Assembly (NCBI GenBank): GCA_046153875.1
Contig: JBJXFE010000046.1
Coordinates: forward strand, 1 to 61,994
Source of the DNA: JBJXFE01 sp046153875
GTDB taxonomy: Bacteria; Planctomycetota; Phycisphaerae; Phycisphaerales; UBA1924
Direction: 5' to 3'
Length of the DNA: 61,994 nt
The position numbers and the translations under genes were made by a program. The notes beneath the pieces were generated by a model. It was not told where the DNA came from, did not search any database, and saw nothing but the letters and a program-made list of their open reading frames with translations. Each line of letters starts with the position of its first letter. Positions within the stretch are counted from its first letter, which is position 1. This document shows positions 31,001-40,800 of the stretch, one piece after another.

Positions 31001-31667
31001 GCTCGAACTCCTTCCACCCGATCACGCTCTGGTCGATCTGGACCTGCTTGATCATCGAGGCATTCAGGCCCCGCGCGAGCAGCTCGCGGAACTCGTCGGT
31101 GTTGTACGCGATCCCGCCGCCCGTACCGCCGAGCGTGAACGCGGGCCGCAGGATCGCCGGCAGCCCGATCGCATCCAGCGCCGCAAGCCCGTCCTCGACG
31201 CTCGACACCACGGACGCGCGGGGCATCTTCAGGCCGATGTCCTCGCAGATGGTCTTGAAGGCCTGGCGGTCCTCGGCCCGGTGGATCACCTGCCGATTGG
31301 CCCCGATCATCTCGATGTCGAACTCGGCGAGCGTGCCGTCGTCGTAGAGCTTGCAGGCGCAGTTCAGCGCCGTCTGCCCGCCGAGCGTGGGCAGGATGGC
31401 GTCGATCCGCGGCCCCTGGCGGGCCTCCCGGGCGATGATCTTCTTGACCGCCTCGGGCGTGATGGGCTCGATGTACGTGCGATCGGAGAACTGCGGGTCC
31501 GTCATGATCGTCGCGGGGTTCGAGTTCACCAGGACAATCCGGTAGCCCTCGGCCTTCAGGGCCTTGCACGCCTGCGTGCCGGAATAGTCGAACTCACACC
31601 CCTGCCCGATGACGATCGGCCCGGACCCGAGGACCAGGATCGTGTGGATGTCCGTGCGCCTCGGCAT
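28053..31667 (-). CDS. carB: Carbamoyl-phosphate synthase large subunit
   Basis: Makes carbamoyl phosphate from bicarbonate, ATP and ammonia for arginine and pyrimidine synthesis. It has 1204 residues, about 100 more than usual. Two ATP-grasp halves are visible, the first starting ILVLGSGPIVIGQGCEFDYS and the second VVILGGGPNRIGQGIEFDY. A C-terminal MGS-like regulatory domain has QLVVNTPT. AAGGAGAGG precedes the ATG. Extra sequence includes a loop at about 612-637 made by an octamer array just before the second half, and a Pro/Gly loop near 500-520 (LDVSPGAKPGTG). The small subunit carA is not in the window. The stop codon overlaps that of the kinase gene on the other strand. Confidence 0.96.
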   Translation of the reverse strand: MPRRTDIHTILVLGSGPIVIGQGCEFDYSGTQACKALKAEGYRIVLVNSNPATIMTDPQFSDRTYIEPITPEAVKKIIAREARQGPRIDAILPTLGGQTALNCACKLYDDGTLAEFDIEMIGANRQVIHRAEDRQAFKTICEDIGLKMPRASVVSSVEDGLAALDAIGLPAILRPAFTLGGTGGGIAYNTDEFRELLARGLNASMIKQVQIDQSVIGWKEFELEVVRDRKDNCIIVCGIENIDPMGVHTGDSITVAPILTLTDKEYQAMRDAAIAIMRAVGVETGGSNVQFAINPDPPRGADGRPEFQMVVVEMNPRVSRSSALASKATGFPIAKIAAKLAVGYTLDELRNDITGTTSACFEPTIDYVVTKMPRWTFEKFPEADETLTTQMKSVGEAMAIGRTFKESFQKVIRSMDVKRFGLGLDRNDKWLAAMRAVERGDLVLDVSPGAKPGTGSSPTGLRTADNQPIEWPIALDKLTRKIAVPSQGRPYYIRYAFKMGWSIDKVHEVSKIDRFFLDQIRQLVEFEDELCAFRSLEAVPRAVLFKAKQLGYSDAQLANLYLGTISSDTILRVRDHRKTLGIEPVYKLVDTCAAEFEAATPYYYSTYETGARSETAKQRDSETGGAGTRAEDEIRVTDRSKVVILGGGPNRIGQGIEFDYCCCHAAFAARELGFESVMINSNPETVSTDYDTSDLLFFEPLTLEDVTNIVERLGGSDRAAGRSLVRGVIVQFGGQTPLNLAHGLVKAGVPIIGTSVDSIDLAEDRKRFDALLERLDIKRPESGIARSLDEAVAIAGRIGYPVLVRPSYVLGGRGMEVCPDEKALRHYVANALNLSGIDDAPVLVDRFLDAATEVDVDVVADFNATGAVGPGRRAIVCGVMEHIEHAGVHSGDSSCTIPAHALPKRVEQRIREISRTLAEELRVCGLMNVQLAVKDGEVYILEVNPRASRTAPFVSKATHVSWPAIAAQAMMGRTLDEIGVTEVRETGSFAVKESVFPFSKFPGVDVVLGPEMRSTGEVMGLDRSFPVAFAKAQIAAGCALPREGGVFLSVREADRPVIVDPARSLLAMGFTVYATEGTGEFLRGFGMKPTVLQKIAAGARPNVLDLMTNGKIQLVVNTPTRTGWRTDEGRIRSTAVRLGIPMITTAAAAVASVRAIEALRAGDWDVAALQDFAGPAAAARAAGPDRGTDAAPIAVRARPAPSPR
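29800..29831 (-). repeat. In-frame tandem octamer array in carB
   Basis: Four 8-bp units on the coding (minus) strand, three AGCGAGAC and one AGCGAAAC. They encode GARSETAKQRDSETGG with flanks, in the linker between the two halves of CarB. The unit differs from the other three arrays at its first three bases but keeps the GAGAC core. Confidence 0.8.
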
Positions 31668-31887
31668 GCCTCTCCTTCGCGTGGACCGGTCGCGCGACGC
31701 GCTCGCGCGCAAACGCCCGGAGGGTAGTCGAACGCGGTGCCCGCGGCAATGCGCTCGGGCCGCGGCAAGGAACCGGGAACGGTCGCAAACGGCCCTGTTG
31801 CCCGCCGGGCGTTGCAACCCGCCCGGCCCGAGCGCGGTACCCTGTAGGTCAATCGCTCCCCTCGCGGCGGGAGCCACGGGTACCACC

Positions 31888-33141
31888 ATGCACACCACAC
31901 GTCGGGCGTTCCTCGCCGCGGGAGCCGGGATCGGGCTCACCGCCGTCGCCGGTTCCATCACCGCCGCGGGCACGAGAACTCGGGCGCAACCGTCTGCCGG
32001 AGGGGACAAACCCGTCGGCAAAAAGCTCGGCATCCTCGTCCTCGGCGGCACTGGGTTCCTCGGGCCGCACACCGTCCGGGCCGCGCTGGCCCGAGGGCAC
32101 ACGGTCACCATGTTCAACCGGGGGCGCACCGAGGCCCGCCGCAAGGAGATCGGGCGCGAGCTGGAGTTCATGGACGACGTCGAGACGCTCTACGGCAACC
32201 GCGACCCGCTCAAGGCGGCCGACGACTACAAGCCCGCCGAGCAGCGCGACCCGAAGAGCCCGATGGGCATGACGCAGCTCGAGGGCCGTACGTGGGACGC
32301 GGTGATCGATAACAGCGGGTACTACCCCCGCATGGTGAAGGCGTCCACGGAACTGCTGGCGAAGCAGAGCGCGAAGCAGTACGTCTTCATCTCCAGCATT
32401 TCGGTGTATAAGAGCGACGGCATCGTCGGCGCCGACGAGACCGATCCGTGCGGCACGATCAGCGACCCCACGGTCGAGACCATGGGGGCGCAGTTCGAGA
32501 ACTACGGGCCCCTCAAGGCCCTGTGCGAGCAGGCCGCCGAGAGCGCGTTCCCCGGCAAGGCCACCAACATCCGCCCCGGCCTCATCGTCGGGCCCGGGGA
32601 CAACACGGACCGCTTCACCTATTGGCCCGTTCGCGTGGCCCGCGGCGGCGAGGTGCTCGCGCCGGGCTCGCACGCCGACCCGATCCAGTTCATCGACGTG
32701 CGCGACCTGGCCGAGTGGATCGTCACGGCCGTCGAGAATCGCAGCGTCGGCTTCTTCAACGCTGTCGGCCCGCGCCCGTGCCCGGAGAAGTCCTACGGCA
32801 TCGGCGAGCTGCTCGACGCCTGCAAGCAGGTGAGCGGCAGCGACGCGAAGTTCACCTGGTGCGACGCCGCGTTCCTGCGCGAGAAGGAAGTCTCGCCATG
32901 GGGCGACATGCCGATCTGGATCCCCGCCGAGGGGGACAGCCTCGGCTCCGGGATGCGCAGCAACCGGGCCGCCGTGGCCGCGGGGATGACGTTCCGGTCG
33001 GTCGAGGACACGGTGAAGGCGACGCTGGAGTTCTGGAAGTCGCTGCCCGCGGACCGACAGTCCAAGCTCGCCGCCGGCATTACCGGGGACCGCGAGCAGC
33101 TCGTGCTGGCCGAATGGCACAAGCGCAAGGGCGGGGGCTGA
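31888..33141 (+). CDS. Tat-exported NAD-dependent epimerase/dehydratase-family protein
   Basis: A 417-residue short-chain dehydrogenase/reductase of the extended type. The N-terminus has a twin-arginine signal (TTRRAFLAAGAGIGLTAVAG), so the folded protein with cofactor is likely exported. The nucleotide-binding motif is GILVLGGTGFLG near residue 50, followed by TVTMFNRG. The catalytic Tyr and Lys sit in ENYGPLKALCE (YxxxK). The substrate is unknown; a sugar nucleotide is common in the family but an exported enzyme argues against a cytoplasmic pathway. The ATG at 31888 is chosen because the Tat signal starts there. It is divergent from carB across 220 bases and converges with the transglutaminase-like gene, whose stop is two bases away. 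Confidence 0.85.
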   Translation: MHTTRRAFLAAGAGIGLTAVAGSITAAGTRTRAQPSAGGDKPVGKKLGILVLGGTGFLGPHTVRAALARGHTVTMFNRGRTEARRKEIGRELEFMDDVETLYGNRDPLKAADDYKPAEQRDPKSPMGMTQLEGRTWDAVIDNSGYYPRMVKASTELLAKQSAKQYVFISSISVYKSDGIVGADETDPCGTISDPTVETMGAQFENYGPLKALCEQAAESAFPGKATNIRPGLIVGPGDNTDRFTYWPVRVARGGEVLAPGSHADPIQFIDVRDLAEWIVTAVENRSVGFFNAVGPRPCPEKSYGIGELLDACKQVSGSDAKFTWCDAAFLREKEVSPWGDMPIWIPAEGDSLGSGMRSNRAAVAAGMTFRSVEDTVKATLEFWKSLPADRQSKLAAGITGDREQLVLAEWHKRKGGG

Positions 33142-33143
33142 AG

Positions 33144-34457
33144 CTACTTCGGCGCGGCTTCGACGCCGGGCCTGCACCAGCTCTCCGCGCGATCGGCGTA
33201 CGCCGCCAGCGCGGGGAGCTTGTCCATCACGGCCGGGAACCGTCCGACGGTCTTCGCGTTCACCGACGCGCGCGCAGCCGCGACAAGTCCGTCCCAGTCC
33301 TCCCACGGGGTACCGGGGCCGATCGGTTCGCTGCCCAGCAGCGCCGACCACGACCCGGGCTCCAGGTGCATGAACGGCTCGGCGACGTAGCCCGAAATGC
33401 CGCTGCCGCGCCTCCGCACCTCCTCCTCGTCGCGGGCCTCGAAGGCAACAGTCAAGACCGGCTTGCCTTCGGACCAGAAGGTGTACTCCCCGTCATCGTC
33501 GTTGTTGTGCCACGGCCACGCGTACGCCCAGTCGAGGCTCTCCATTTCGATCGGCATGTCGTAGAGGCGCACCAGCGAGAGCGCCCCCTCCTCCTGGATC
33601 AGCGGCAGGTTGCCCGTGCCGCTCGTCGCGTCCATCCGCACCCAACCGTGACCGTTCACCCAGAATCGAACAATCCCGTGGACGTAGCTCGGGGGCGGGC
33701 AGTACGTGACCTGCGCGGGGATGCCGCAGCGGCGCAGCACCGCCGCGGCCGCGACAGCGCTGGCGCAGCACGACCCGCCCCGCTGCAGCACCGTCGCCGC
33801 GAGCGACTTCGGCTCCGGCCCTCCAGCCCCCGACGGCAGGTAGGTGCGCGCCCTCGCCAGCGCGGCGATTTCGGTCGCAACCCGGTACGCGTCGGTCGTC
33901 TTCGCGAGAATCTTCTCCGCGGCCGCGACCACCACCGGGTCGTCGCGGGCCACCATCGTTGTCGCGTCGAGGTACTTGAGCACATCCGGCAGGTAGGCGT
34001 CCGGCTTCGGGATCGGGTTCGGGCCTGTCGGCTCGGGACATTCCCGGCGCGCCACGAGCGTCGTGACCGTGACCGTCACGAACTGCTTCGCGGGCAGCGG
34101 ACTCAACCGGTAACGCTGGATGACGTTCCCCGCTTCATCCCCGCGCACGCCGACCACCGAGATCGGCAGCGGCGTGCCACCGTCCGTCGCCGCGTCCACC
34201 CACCGACCGACCACGAACTGCTCGGGGTCGCTCGGGGCCAGGTATCGGTCGAACTCGATGGACTTGACCGTCCCGCCCTTGTTGCGGATGGGCATGAAGT
34301 CCTTGACGAGCACGAGCTGGGCCCGCTCCCCGCGCAAAGCCTCGGCCAGCTTCACCTCGCTGACGCGCGGCGGAGCCTGCTCGGGCTGCGCAACCGCTCC
34401 GGCGGAGGCCGCGCCGACGAGGAGCATCCCGATCGACGCGAGGGAACGGAGCCGCAT
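33144..34457 (-). CDS. Exported transglutaminase-like protein
   Basis: A 437-residue protein with an N-terminal signal peptide (LRSLASIGMLLVGAASAGAVA) and a transglutaminase-like cysteine protease/acyltransferase fold in the middle. The likely nucleophile is C230 or C231 in LQRGGSCCASA, the histidine is in PSYVHGIVRFWV, and the Asp in GWVRMDATSG. Two adjacent cysteines at the active position are a little unusual. Such proteins in planctomycetes are of unknown role and often periplasmic. The ATG at 34457 is chosen because GGAGG lies 8 bases upstream; a longer frame begins at 34499. It is divergent from lysA. Confidence 0.85.
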   Translation of the reverse strand: MRLRSLASIGMLLVGAASAGAVAQPEQAPPRVSEVKLAEALRGERAQLVLVKDFMPIRNKGGTVKSIEFDRYLAPSDPEQFVVGRWVDAATDGGTPLPISVVGVRGDEAGNVIQRYRLSPLPAKQFVTVTVTTLVARRECPEPTGPNPIPKPDAYLPDVLKYLDATTMVARDDPVVVAAAEKILAKTTDAYRVATEIAALARARTYLPSGAGGPEPKSLAATVLQRGGSCCASAVAAAAVLRRCGIPAQVTYCPPPSYVHGIVRFWVNGHGWVRMDATSGTGNLPLIQEEGALSLVRLYDMPIEMESLDWAYAWPWHNNDDDGEYTFWSEGKPVLTVAFEARDEEEVRRRGSGISGYVAEPFMHLEPGSWSALLGSEPIGPGTPWEDWDGLVAAARASVNAKTVGRFPAVMDKLPALAAYADRAESWCRPGVEAAPK

Positions 34458-34567
34458 GCCGGTTGCCTCCATGATGGCCGGAGACTTGATCCCACCCACC
34501 GTTATACCCGCCCACCGCCGGCACGGATGCGGCCCGGCCTGTCCACCCCGCGCGTAGGATGCCCGCC

Positions 34568-35950
34568 ATGGACTCGTTCGCCTATCGCGGGGGCGTGCTT
34601 CACGCGGAAGAGGTTGCCGCGCGAGACCTGGCCGACCGCTTCGGCACGCCGCTCTTTGTCTACTCGCGCGCGACGCTGGAAGGGCACTACGACCGCCTCG
34701 CCGCCGCGTTCGCCGAGCTCCGCCCGCTGATCTGCTACAGCATCAAGTCCTGCCCCAACATCCACGTCTGCCGCGTGCTCGTCGAGCGCGGCTCGGGCAT
34801 GGATGTCGTCAGCGGCGGGGAGCTCGAACGGGCGTGGCTGGCCGGGTGCCCCATGGAGCGCGTCGTCTACGCGGGCGTGGGCAAGACCGAGCCCGAGATC
34901 CGCGCGGCCATGGACGGTCGGTGGAGCCTGTTGAAGGCCGGAAGAGACGGAGAGACGGAGAGACGGAGATACGCAGGACACGAACCCGCCGCGACCCGCG
35001 GCCCCATCGCCCTGTTCAACATCGAGAGCGAGCCGGAGTTTGAGGTCGTTGCCCGGATCGCGAAGGAGCTCGGCGTCGTCGCCCACGGTGCGCTGCGCAT
35101 CAACCCCGACGTGGACCCGCACACGCACGCCTACACGAGCACGGGCAAGAAAGAGACCAAGTTCGGCGTGGACCTGGCCCGGGCGGTGAAGTTCTTCGAG
35201 CGGAACGGGCGCGATGAATGGCTCAGGCTCGACGCCCTCCACCTTCACATCGGCTCGCCGGTTTACGAGACCGGGCCGTACGTCGAGGCCATCGGCAAGA
35301 CACTCGCCCTCATCGACGACCTGGAGCGGCGGGGCTTCCCGATCCGCACGCTCGACGTCGGCGGCGGGTTCGCCGCGGACTACGAGACGGAGCGCAGCCC
35401 GCGGGCGACGGACTACGCGGCGGCGATCGTGCCCCTGCTGCGCGATCGGGTGGCGCGCGGGCTGAAGATCATCCTCGAACCCGGCCGGCAGATCAGCGCC
35501 AACGCGGGCGTGCTGCTCGCGCGCGTGCAATACGTGAAGGAGGGCGGTGACGGAAAGCGGTTCATCATCACCGACGCGGGGATGCACACGCTGATCCGCC
35601 CTGCCCTGTACGGCTCGTTCCACTTCATCTGGCCCGCCGAGGTGGCACCCGGGCTCGTCCCGGCGCGCCGCGTGGAGACGCCCGACCTGCCCGGGCTCGT
35701 GCCGTGCGACGTGGTCGGACCGATCTGCGAGTCCGCCGACTTCCTGGCCAAGGGCCGCATGCTCCCGCCGGTGTCACGCGGCCACGTGCTCGCGGTCTTC
35801 GGCGCCGGCGCCTACGGAATGTCGATGGCCAGCCGCTATAACAGCCACCCGCTGCCGGCGGAGGTGCTGGTCTCCGGGCGCGACGCGCGAGTGGTCCGCC
35901 GGCGCGAGAGCGTCGCCGACCTGCTCTGGCACGAAACCGCCGAGGGCTGA
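34568..35950 (+). CDS. lysA: Diaminopimelate decarboxylase
   Basis: PLP enzyme that decarboxylates meso-diaminopimelate to lysine. It has 460 residues against about 420 for the family. The Schiff-base lysine lies in CYSIKSCPN near residue 60. Other landmarks are LHLHIGSP, LDVGGGFAADY, ILEPGRQISANAG, CESADFL and GAGAYGMSMASRYNS. A loop from about 125 to 145 holds an in-frame octamer array, inserted between AMDGRWSLLKA and GPIALFNIESE, where orthologues have a short turn (usually close to LFNVES). The ATG at 34568 is preferred to one nine bases upstream because it has an AGGATG-type site before it. It is followed after 96 bases by the SPFH gene. Confidence 0.95.
   Translation: MDSFAYRGGVLHAEEVAARDLADRFGTPLFVYSRATLEGHYDRLAAAFAELRPLICYSIKSCPNIHVCRVLVERGSGMDVVSGGELERAWLAGCPMERVVYAGVGKTEPEIRAAMDGRWSLLKAGRDGETERRRYAGHEPAATRGPIALFNIESEPEFEVVARIAKELGVVAHGALRINPDVDPHTHAYTSTGKKETKFGVDLARAVKFFERNGRDEWLRLDALHLHIGSPVYETGPYVEAIGKTLALIDDLERRGFPIRTLDVGGGFAADYETERSPRATDYAAAIVPLLRDRVARGLKIILEPGRQISANAGVLLARVQYVKEGGDGKRFIITDAGMHTLIRPALYGSFHFIWPAEVAPGLVPARRVETPDLPGLVPCDVVGPICESADFLAKGRMLPPVSRGHVLAVFGAGAYGMSMASRYNSHPLPAEVLVSGRDARVVRRRESVADLLWHETAEG
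34941..34972 (+). repeat. In-frame tandem octamer array in lysA
   Basis: Four 8-bp units on the coding strand: the first GAAGAGAC, the next two GGAGAGAC, the last GGAGATAC. They give GRDGETERRRYAG in LysA. This is the cleanest copy of the family. Confidence 0.88.
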
Positions 35951-36046
35951 TCCCCAACGATGCGGGCGCGGAGGGGCGCGACGCCGGCGCGGTCGATGCG
36001 CCGGTACACTGCACGCGGTCGTCCGCCTACTGGAAGGGGGTCGCGC

Positions 36047-37711
36047 GTGTTCTCACTCCTCGTCGTGTTCGCCGGTGTCGCGGTCGCGATCCTGATTGTC
36101 GTCGGCGCGGCCAAGCTCCCGGACAAGAGCATGCGCACCGCCGGCGGCGTGCTGGCGCTGGCCGTGCTCGTCATGTTCACGGTCGCCAGCTCAATCCGGC
36201 TCATCGGGCCGGACGAGGTCGGCATCGTCGTGAAGAACATCGGGACGGCCCGCCTCCAGGGCGGCGCCTACATCGCCGTCAAGGGCGAGCAGGGCATCCA
36301 GGCCGAGGTTCTCGAGCCGGGGTGGCACTTCTGGTACTGGCCGTTCATCTACGACGTGCGCGAGATGCAGCTCACCGAGGTGCCGCAGGGACAGGTGGGG
36401 ATCATCGACGCGAAGGACGGCCTGCCGCTCCCCTCCGGCCAGGTCATCGCCGACGAGTGGGCCCCGGGCACGCAGCAGCAGATGTACGACGCGCGGTTCT
36501 ACCTCACTACGGGCAAGGGCCAGAAGGGCACGCAGGCGAATGTGCTCACGCCGGGCAAGTACCGGCTGAACACCGAGCTGTTCAAGATCACCATCGTGCC
36601 GCAGACGGAGGTGCCGCACGGCGAGGTCGCGGTGCTCAAGGCGAACTTCGGCCGGCCGCCGACACTGCGGATCCAGGGGCCAGCGGCCGAGGGCGCCGAG
36701 GAGCTGCGCCTGGCGGACGAGGGGGAGATGGGCGTGCGTGCGAAGGCGCTCCCGCCCGGCAAGTACGCGATCAACACGCAGGCGTACACGGTGCTCGAGA
36801 TCTGGACCACACAGATGATCGCGCACTACACCGCGGAGTCGGTCGGGGCGTCCGCTGGCGCGCCGCGGGCGGCCGGTGTGGCACACGACCCCGCGATGGA
36901 CGAGCGCGCGATCACGGTTCGCACCAACGACGGGTTCACGTTCCCCGTCGACGTCCGCATCGAGTACGAGGTCAAGCCCGAGGACGCGCCCGTGGTCGTC
37001 GCGAAGCTGGGCGGCGACGACGAAAAGGACGCCCGGTTCCCCAACGCGCTCAACTCGGCGGTTCGGGCCATTTTCCGCAACAACGCCGAGACGGTCCGCG
37101 CGCTCGATTACGTCCAGCAGCGTTCCAACCAGGAGCAGCAATCCCTCCAGATGCTCGCGGAGGAGATGGCCCGCTTCGGCGTGACGATCACCGCCGTGCG
37201 CATCGGCAACGTCGGCGACGAGAAGACCCTGGGCACGCTGCTCAAGACCCAGACCGACCGCGAGATCGCCAAGCAGGAGCAGATGACGTTCCAGGAGCAG
37301 CAGAAGGCCGCGGAGCAGAAGAAGCTCCTGAGCCGCGCCACCCAGGAATCCGAGGAGGAGAAGCGCCTGGCCACCGCGGCGTACGCCGCCAAGATCGCCG
37401 ACGAGGACAAAAAGAAGAAGCTGATCGAGGCCGCGGCGGAGGCCGAGTCGATCACCATCAAGGCCAAGGCCCAGGCCGACGCCTACGCGCTGATCGCCAT
37501 GCAGATCGGCAAGTCCAACGCGGCCCTGATCGAAGTCCTCAAGATCGTCGGCGAACACGGCATCCAGATCACGCCCCGAGTCATGATCGGCGGCGGGAAC
37601 GGCGGTGGCGGGAACGGTGCGGCCAATGCGCTGTTCGGGACCATGCTCGACACCATGGTCAGCCGCGACGAGGAAACGCCGGCGCTAACCGCCCCGGCGC
37701 GCAAGCCGTAA
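36047..37711 (+). CDS. SPFH/Band 7 (flotillin-like) membrane protein
   Basis: A 554-residue membrane-associated protein. Two hydrophobic helices at about 3-22 and 30-50 precede the SPFH/Band 7 region (GPDEVGIVVKNIG, then EPGWHFWYWPFIYDVREM). A second beta-rich block follows with TVRTNDGFTFPVDVRIEYEV, which reads like the end of the SPFH core. From about 370 to 485 the protein is a long charged helix rich in Gln, Glu, Lys and Ala (EQKKLLSRATQESEEEKRLA), and the tail is Gly/Asn-rich. Such proteins form large membrane microdomain scaffolds. The start is GTG at 36047 with GGAAGGGGG upstream; the longer frame adds a basic leader. Confidence 0.88.
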   Translation: MFSLLVVFAGVAVAILIVVGAAKLPDKSMRTAGGVLALAVLVMFTVASSIRLIGPDEVGIVVKNIGTARLQGGAYIAVKGEQGIQAEVLEPGWHFWYWPFIYDVREMQLTEVPQGQVGIIDAKDGLPLPSGQVIADEWAPGTQQQMYDARFYLTTGKGQKGTQANVLTPGKYRLNTELFKITIVPQTEVPHGEVAVLKANFGRPPTLRIQGPAAEGAEELRLADEGEMGVRAKALPPGKYAINTQAYTVLEIWTTQMIAHYTAESVGASAGAPRAAGVAHDPAMDERAITVRTNDGFTFPVDVRIEYEVKPEDAPVVVAKLGGDDEKDARFPNALNSAVRAIFRNNAETVRALDYVQQRSNQEQQSLQMLAEEMARFGVTITAVRIGNVGDEKTLGTLLKTQTDREIAKQEQMTFQEQQKAAEQKKLLSRATQESEEEKRLATAAYAAKIADEDKKKKLIEAAAEAESITIKAKAQADAYALIAMQIGKSNAALIEVLKIVGEHGIQITPRVMIGGGNGGGGNGAANALFGTMLDTMVSRDEETPALTAPARKP

Positions 37712-37833
37712 GCGGCCCGCGCCACGCTTGCCCGCGCCAAGGGCGCGCGGTTCGACGCTCTCCATCTCGCGGTCACCCGCCGGGGCAGGTCTCTTCGTCT
37801 GTTCCGACCCGTCGCTCGCGCTGCGGGTCCTGT

Positions 37834-40800
37834 TTATGGACATCCCAGAACATACTTGCCCTGGAAGCACCCGAAGTCTGCGACAGTGAGCGTGCCGCTC
37901 GTGTTGCAGTCCGCGTAGAGATCACCCAGCACGTACTTGCCCTGGAAGCACCCGAAGTCCGCGACCGTGAGCGTGCCGCTGCCGTTGCAGTCCGGGTAGC
38001 ACAGTTCCTCGCACTCATCGGGCACGCCGTTGCTGTTCATATCCGGCGAGAAGCCCCCGGCGATGTCGCAGTTGTCCGCGCGCTGGTTGTTGTTGCAGTC
38101 GGTCCCCGCGTCGGGCACAAAGTCGAACCCGGTCGGGTGGTCGAGCCCCGAGTTCACGCCCTGGATGTAGGCGCGCATCAGGAAACCGTTGTCGGACCGG
38201 AACTCATAGATGCGGGCGTTGGTGAGGTGCAGCGGGCCCGTCCCCCCGCCCCCGGTGGACTCATGGTCGTGCGTGCGGCTCACGTACACGTTGCCTTCCG
38301 GCCCGATGCGCAGGCACGTGGGCTGGTCGAGCGTCATCACCGTCGCCGTGCCGTTGATGTTGAACTGCTTGATGAAGGCCCCGGTCGCGCCGTTGTATTC
38401 CAGCACGCGGTCGCTGCCGTAGCTCGCGGCAAGGAAGCGCCCGGTGGACGGCACGAAGAGCAACCCTCGCGGGTTGGTCAGCCCGCCGTTACCGGCGAGC
38501 GTGACGAACTCGCCGGCGAATGCACCGGTCTGGTCGCTATAGCGCAGCACGCGCCCGTCGTCGCTGGAGACGAACAGGTCGCCCGTCGGCCCGAACGTGA
38601 GGCCGTACGGAGCGACCAGCCCGCCCGAGCCCGACGCGACAAAGACGCCCACGAACGCCCCCGTGGCGAGGTTGTACTCCAGCACGCTGTTGGTCCCGGC
38701 GCTGGCGACGAGGAGCGTTCCGCCCGGTTTGATCGCCATGCCGGCGGGGTTCGCGAGGCCACCCGAGCCCGGCGCGACGAGATCCCCCACGAGAGCGCCG
38801 CTCATCGCGAACTCCACCACCCGGTTCCCCAGCCCGCTGGTGACGAGGATGCGGCGGTCCGGCGTGATGATCAGGTCCGCGGCCCCGGTCACGCCGGCGT
38901 CGGTCGACACACGCGTCAACGTGCCCCACAGGGCCAAGTACTCGCGGGCCCGGGTGTGGTCCAGACTCGCGATCCAGACGTTGTGCGCCTGGCCCAGCTC
39001 AACGAGGTCGGGCGTCGTGTCGTTGTCGCAGTCCTCGAAGGCGTCGAGCAGCGCGTTTCGGTTCAGGTCCAGGCCCATGTCTGCCTGGATCTGCGCGTAG
39101 TCCAGGGCGCCGTTGTTGTCGTCGTCCGGCTCGCAGTCGTCGGGGATGTTGTTGAAGTTCAGGTCCGTGCTCACCGGAGGCACGTAGGTGCCCACCACCA
39201 CCGCGTCGATCGCGCTCTCGACGATGCTCTGCGGGTTGGCGTCGTTGGCGGTGAAGCGGAACCGCATGCTGGCGGTCTGGGCCAGCCCCGCGGCCGCGAA
39301 CTGCGCGGGCGTGAGCACGTGACGCGTCCATTCGGTGCCGTTGTTGGCGGTATGGGTGGCGAGAACGACCCATGTGCCCGCGCCGCCGGCGTTGTTGCCC
39401 TCGACGAGCAGCCGGTCCACGCCGCCGGTGGTGTTGGTCAGATTCAGGTAGTAGTCGTAGGAGAGGCTCAGCCCGCCCGCGGCCATGCCGATGGTCGGCG
39501 AGGTGAGCCGAACCGCGCCGGCGTCCACGTCGCTGTTGCCCGGGACGTTGCCGGTCAGGTAGCACTGCCCGCTGCCGTCAGAGTCCGACTGCGGGTCATA
39601 CTGATACCCGGGGTCGTTCACGGGCACGCCGCGCTCCCACGCCCCGGCGGTGGCCGCGAGAACCTCGGTCGTCCAGCCCAGGTTGGTCTCGAAGTTATCG
39701 GCGAAGACGGGGTTGACGATGCGCGCAACGAAGTCCAGATCATCGGGCACGTTGTTGCCGTTGCAGTCCGGCTCGCACTCGTCGGGCGTGCCGTTGCCGT
39801 TCGTATCGGGGCTCGTGCCCAACGCGATGTCCTGCGGGTCGAGCACCCCGTTGGCGTTGCAGTCCTCGCACTCGTCGGGCGTCCCGTTGGCGTTCACGTC
39901 GGGGCTGAAGCCGCTGGCGATGTCGAGCGGGTCGTGGATCGCGTTGCCGTTGCAGTCGTCGGCGACGCACGCCCGCGTGGTGATGTACGCCTCCATGATC
40001 AGCTCGACGACGGAGTGCATCCGCAGGTCCTGGTTGGCCGCGCCCCCCGTGAACGTCTGCCCGCAGTAGGACATGATCGTGCCGCGCTGCGGGGGCGACG
40101 TCTCCTGGTCGCAGGTGTCCAGGCCCAGGTCGTGGGTGTGCGGCGTGTTGCAGTTGTGCCCGAGCTCGTGGGCCGCGACCATGATGTCGTGGTTGTGCAC
40201 GTGCGGAATTGTCGGGTCCGCGAAGAAACCGGCCACGTACCCGATCCACGAGTAGGAGTTGTTGTTGCACAGCCCGGCGAGGTACGCCACGCCGCCGGCG
40301 GAGAGCGTCCGCCGCCCCGAGCAGTACTGGGCCACGTCCCGGGCGACCGAGCCCATGTTCGTGTTCCAGTGGTCGCGGAACGCGGCCAGCGGGTCCGCCG
40401 TGGGGTAGAGGCCGCTGGGCGCGTCCCACAGGCGGACGTACACCAGGTCCACGCGCGTGTTCACGTCGCGGATGTAGATGTCGCTGACCTGGGCGTAGAG
40501 CTGCGTGACGTAGGCGCCGGCTTCCTGCAGGTTGCCGTACAGGCTGTAGAACTCGAAGTCCGTCTCCACCGCCATCTCGATCTGCTGCAGGCCCTTGATC
40601 GGTGCGCCGTCGGTCACGCCCGTGACGCTCAGCACGGGCGAGATCGGGCGCATCCGCTTCGCGGCCGCCATCTGCGGCTCCGCACGCGAGGTGTCCGTGC
40701 CGCACGTCAGCGGCGGGCCGAATGACCCCGCGCCCGCGGGCCCGGAGGCCGGAACTTCGTACACCGCCAGCTCGCCTTCGCCCAGGTCCACGCCCCCACC

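Noticed and set aside
37712..37833. Possible small gene between the SPFH and metalloprotease genes
   Set aside because: No frame of useful length with a ribosome site; only a weak octamer remnant is seen.
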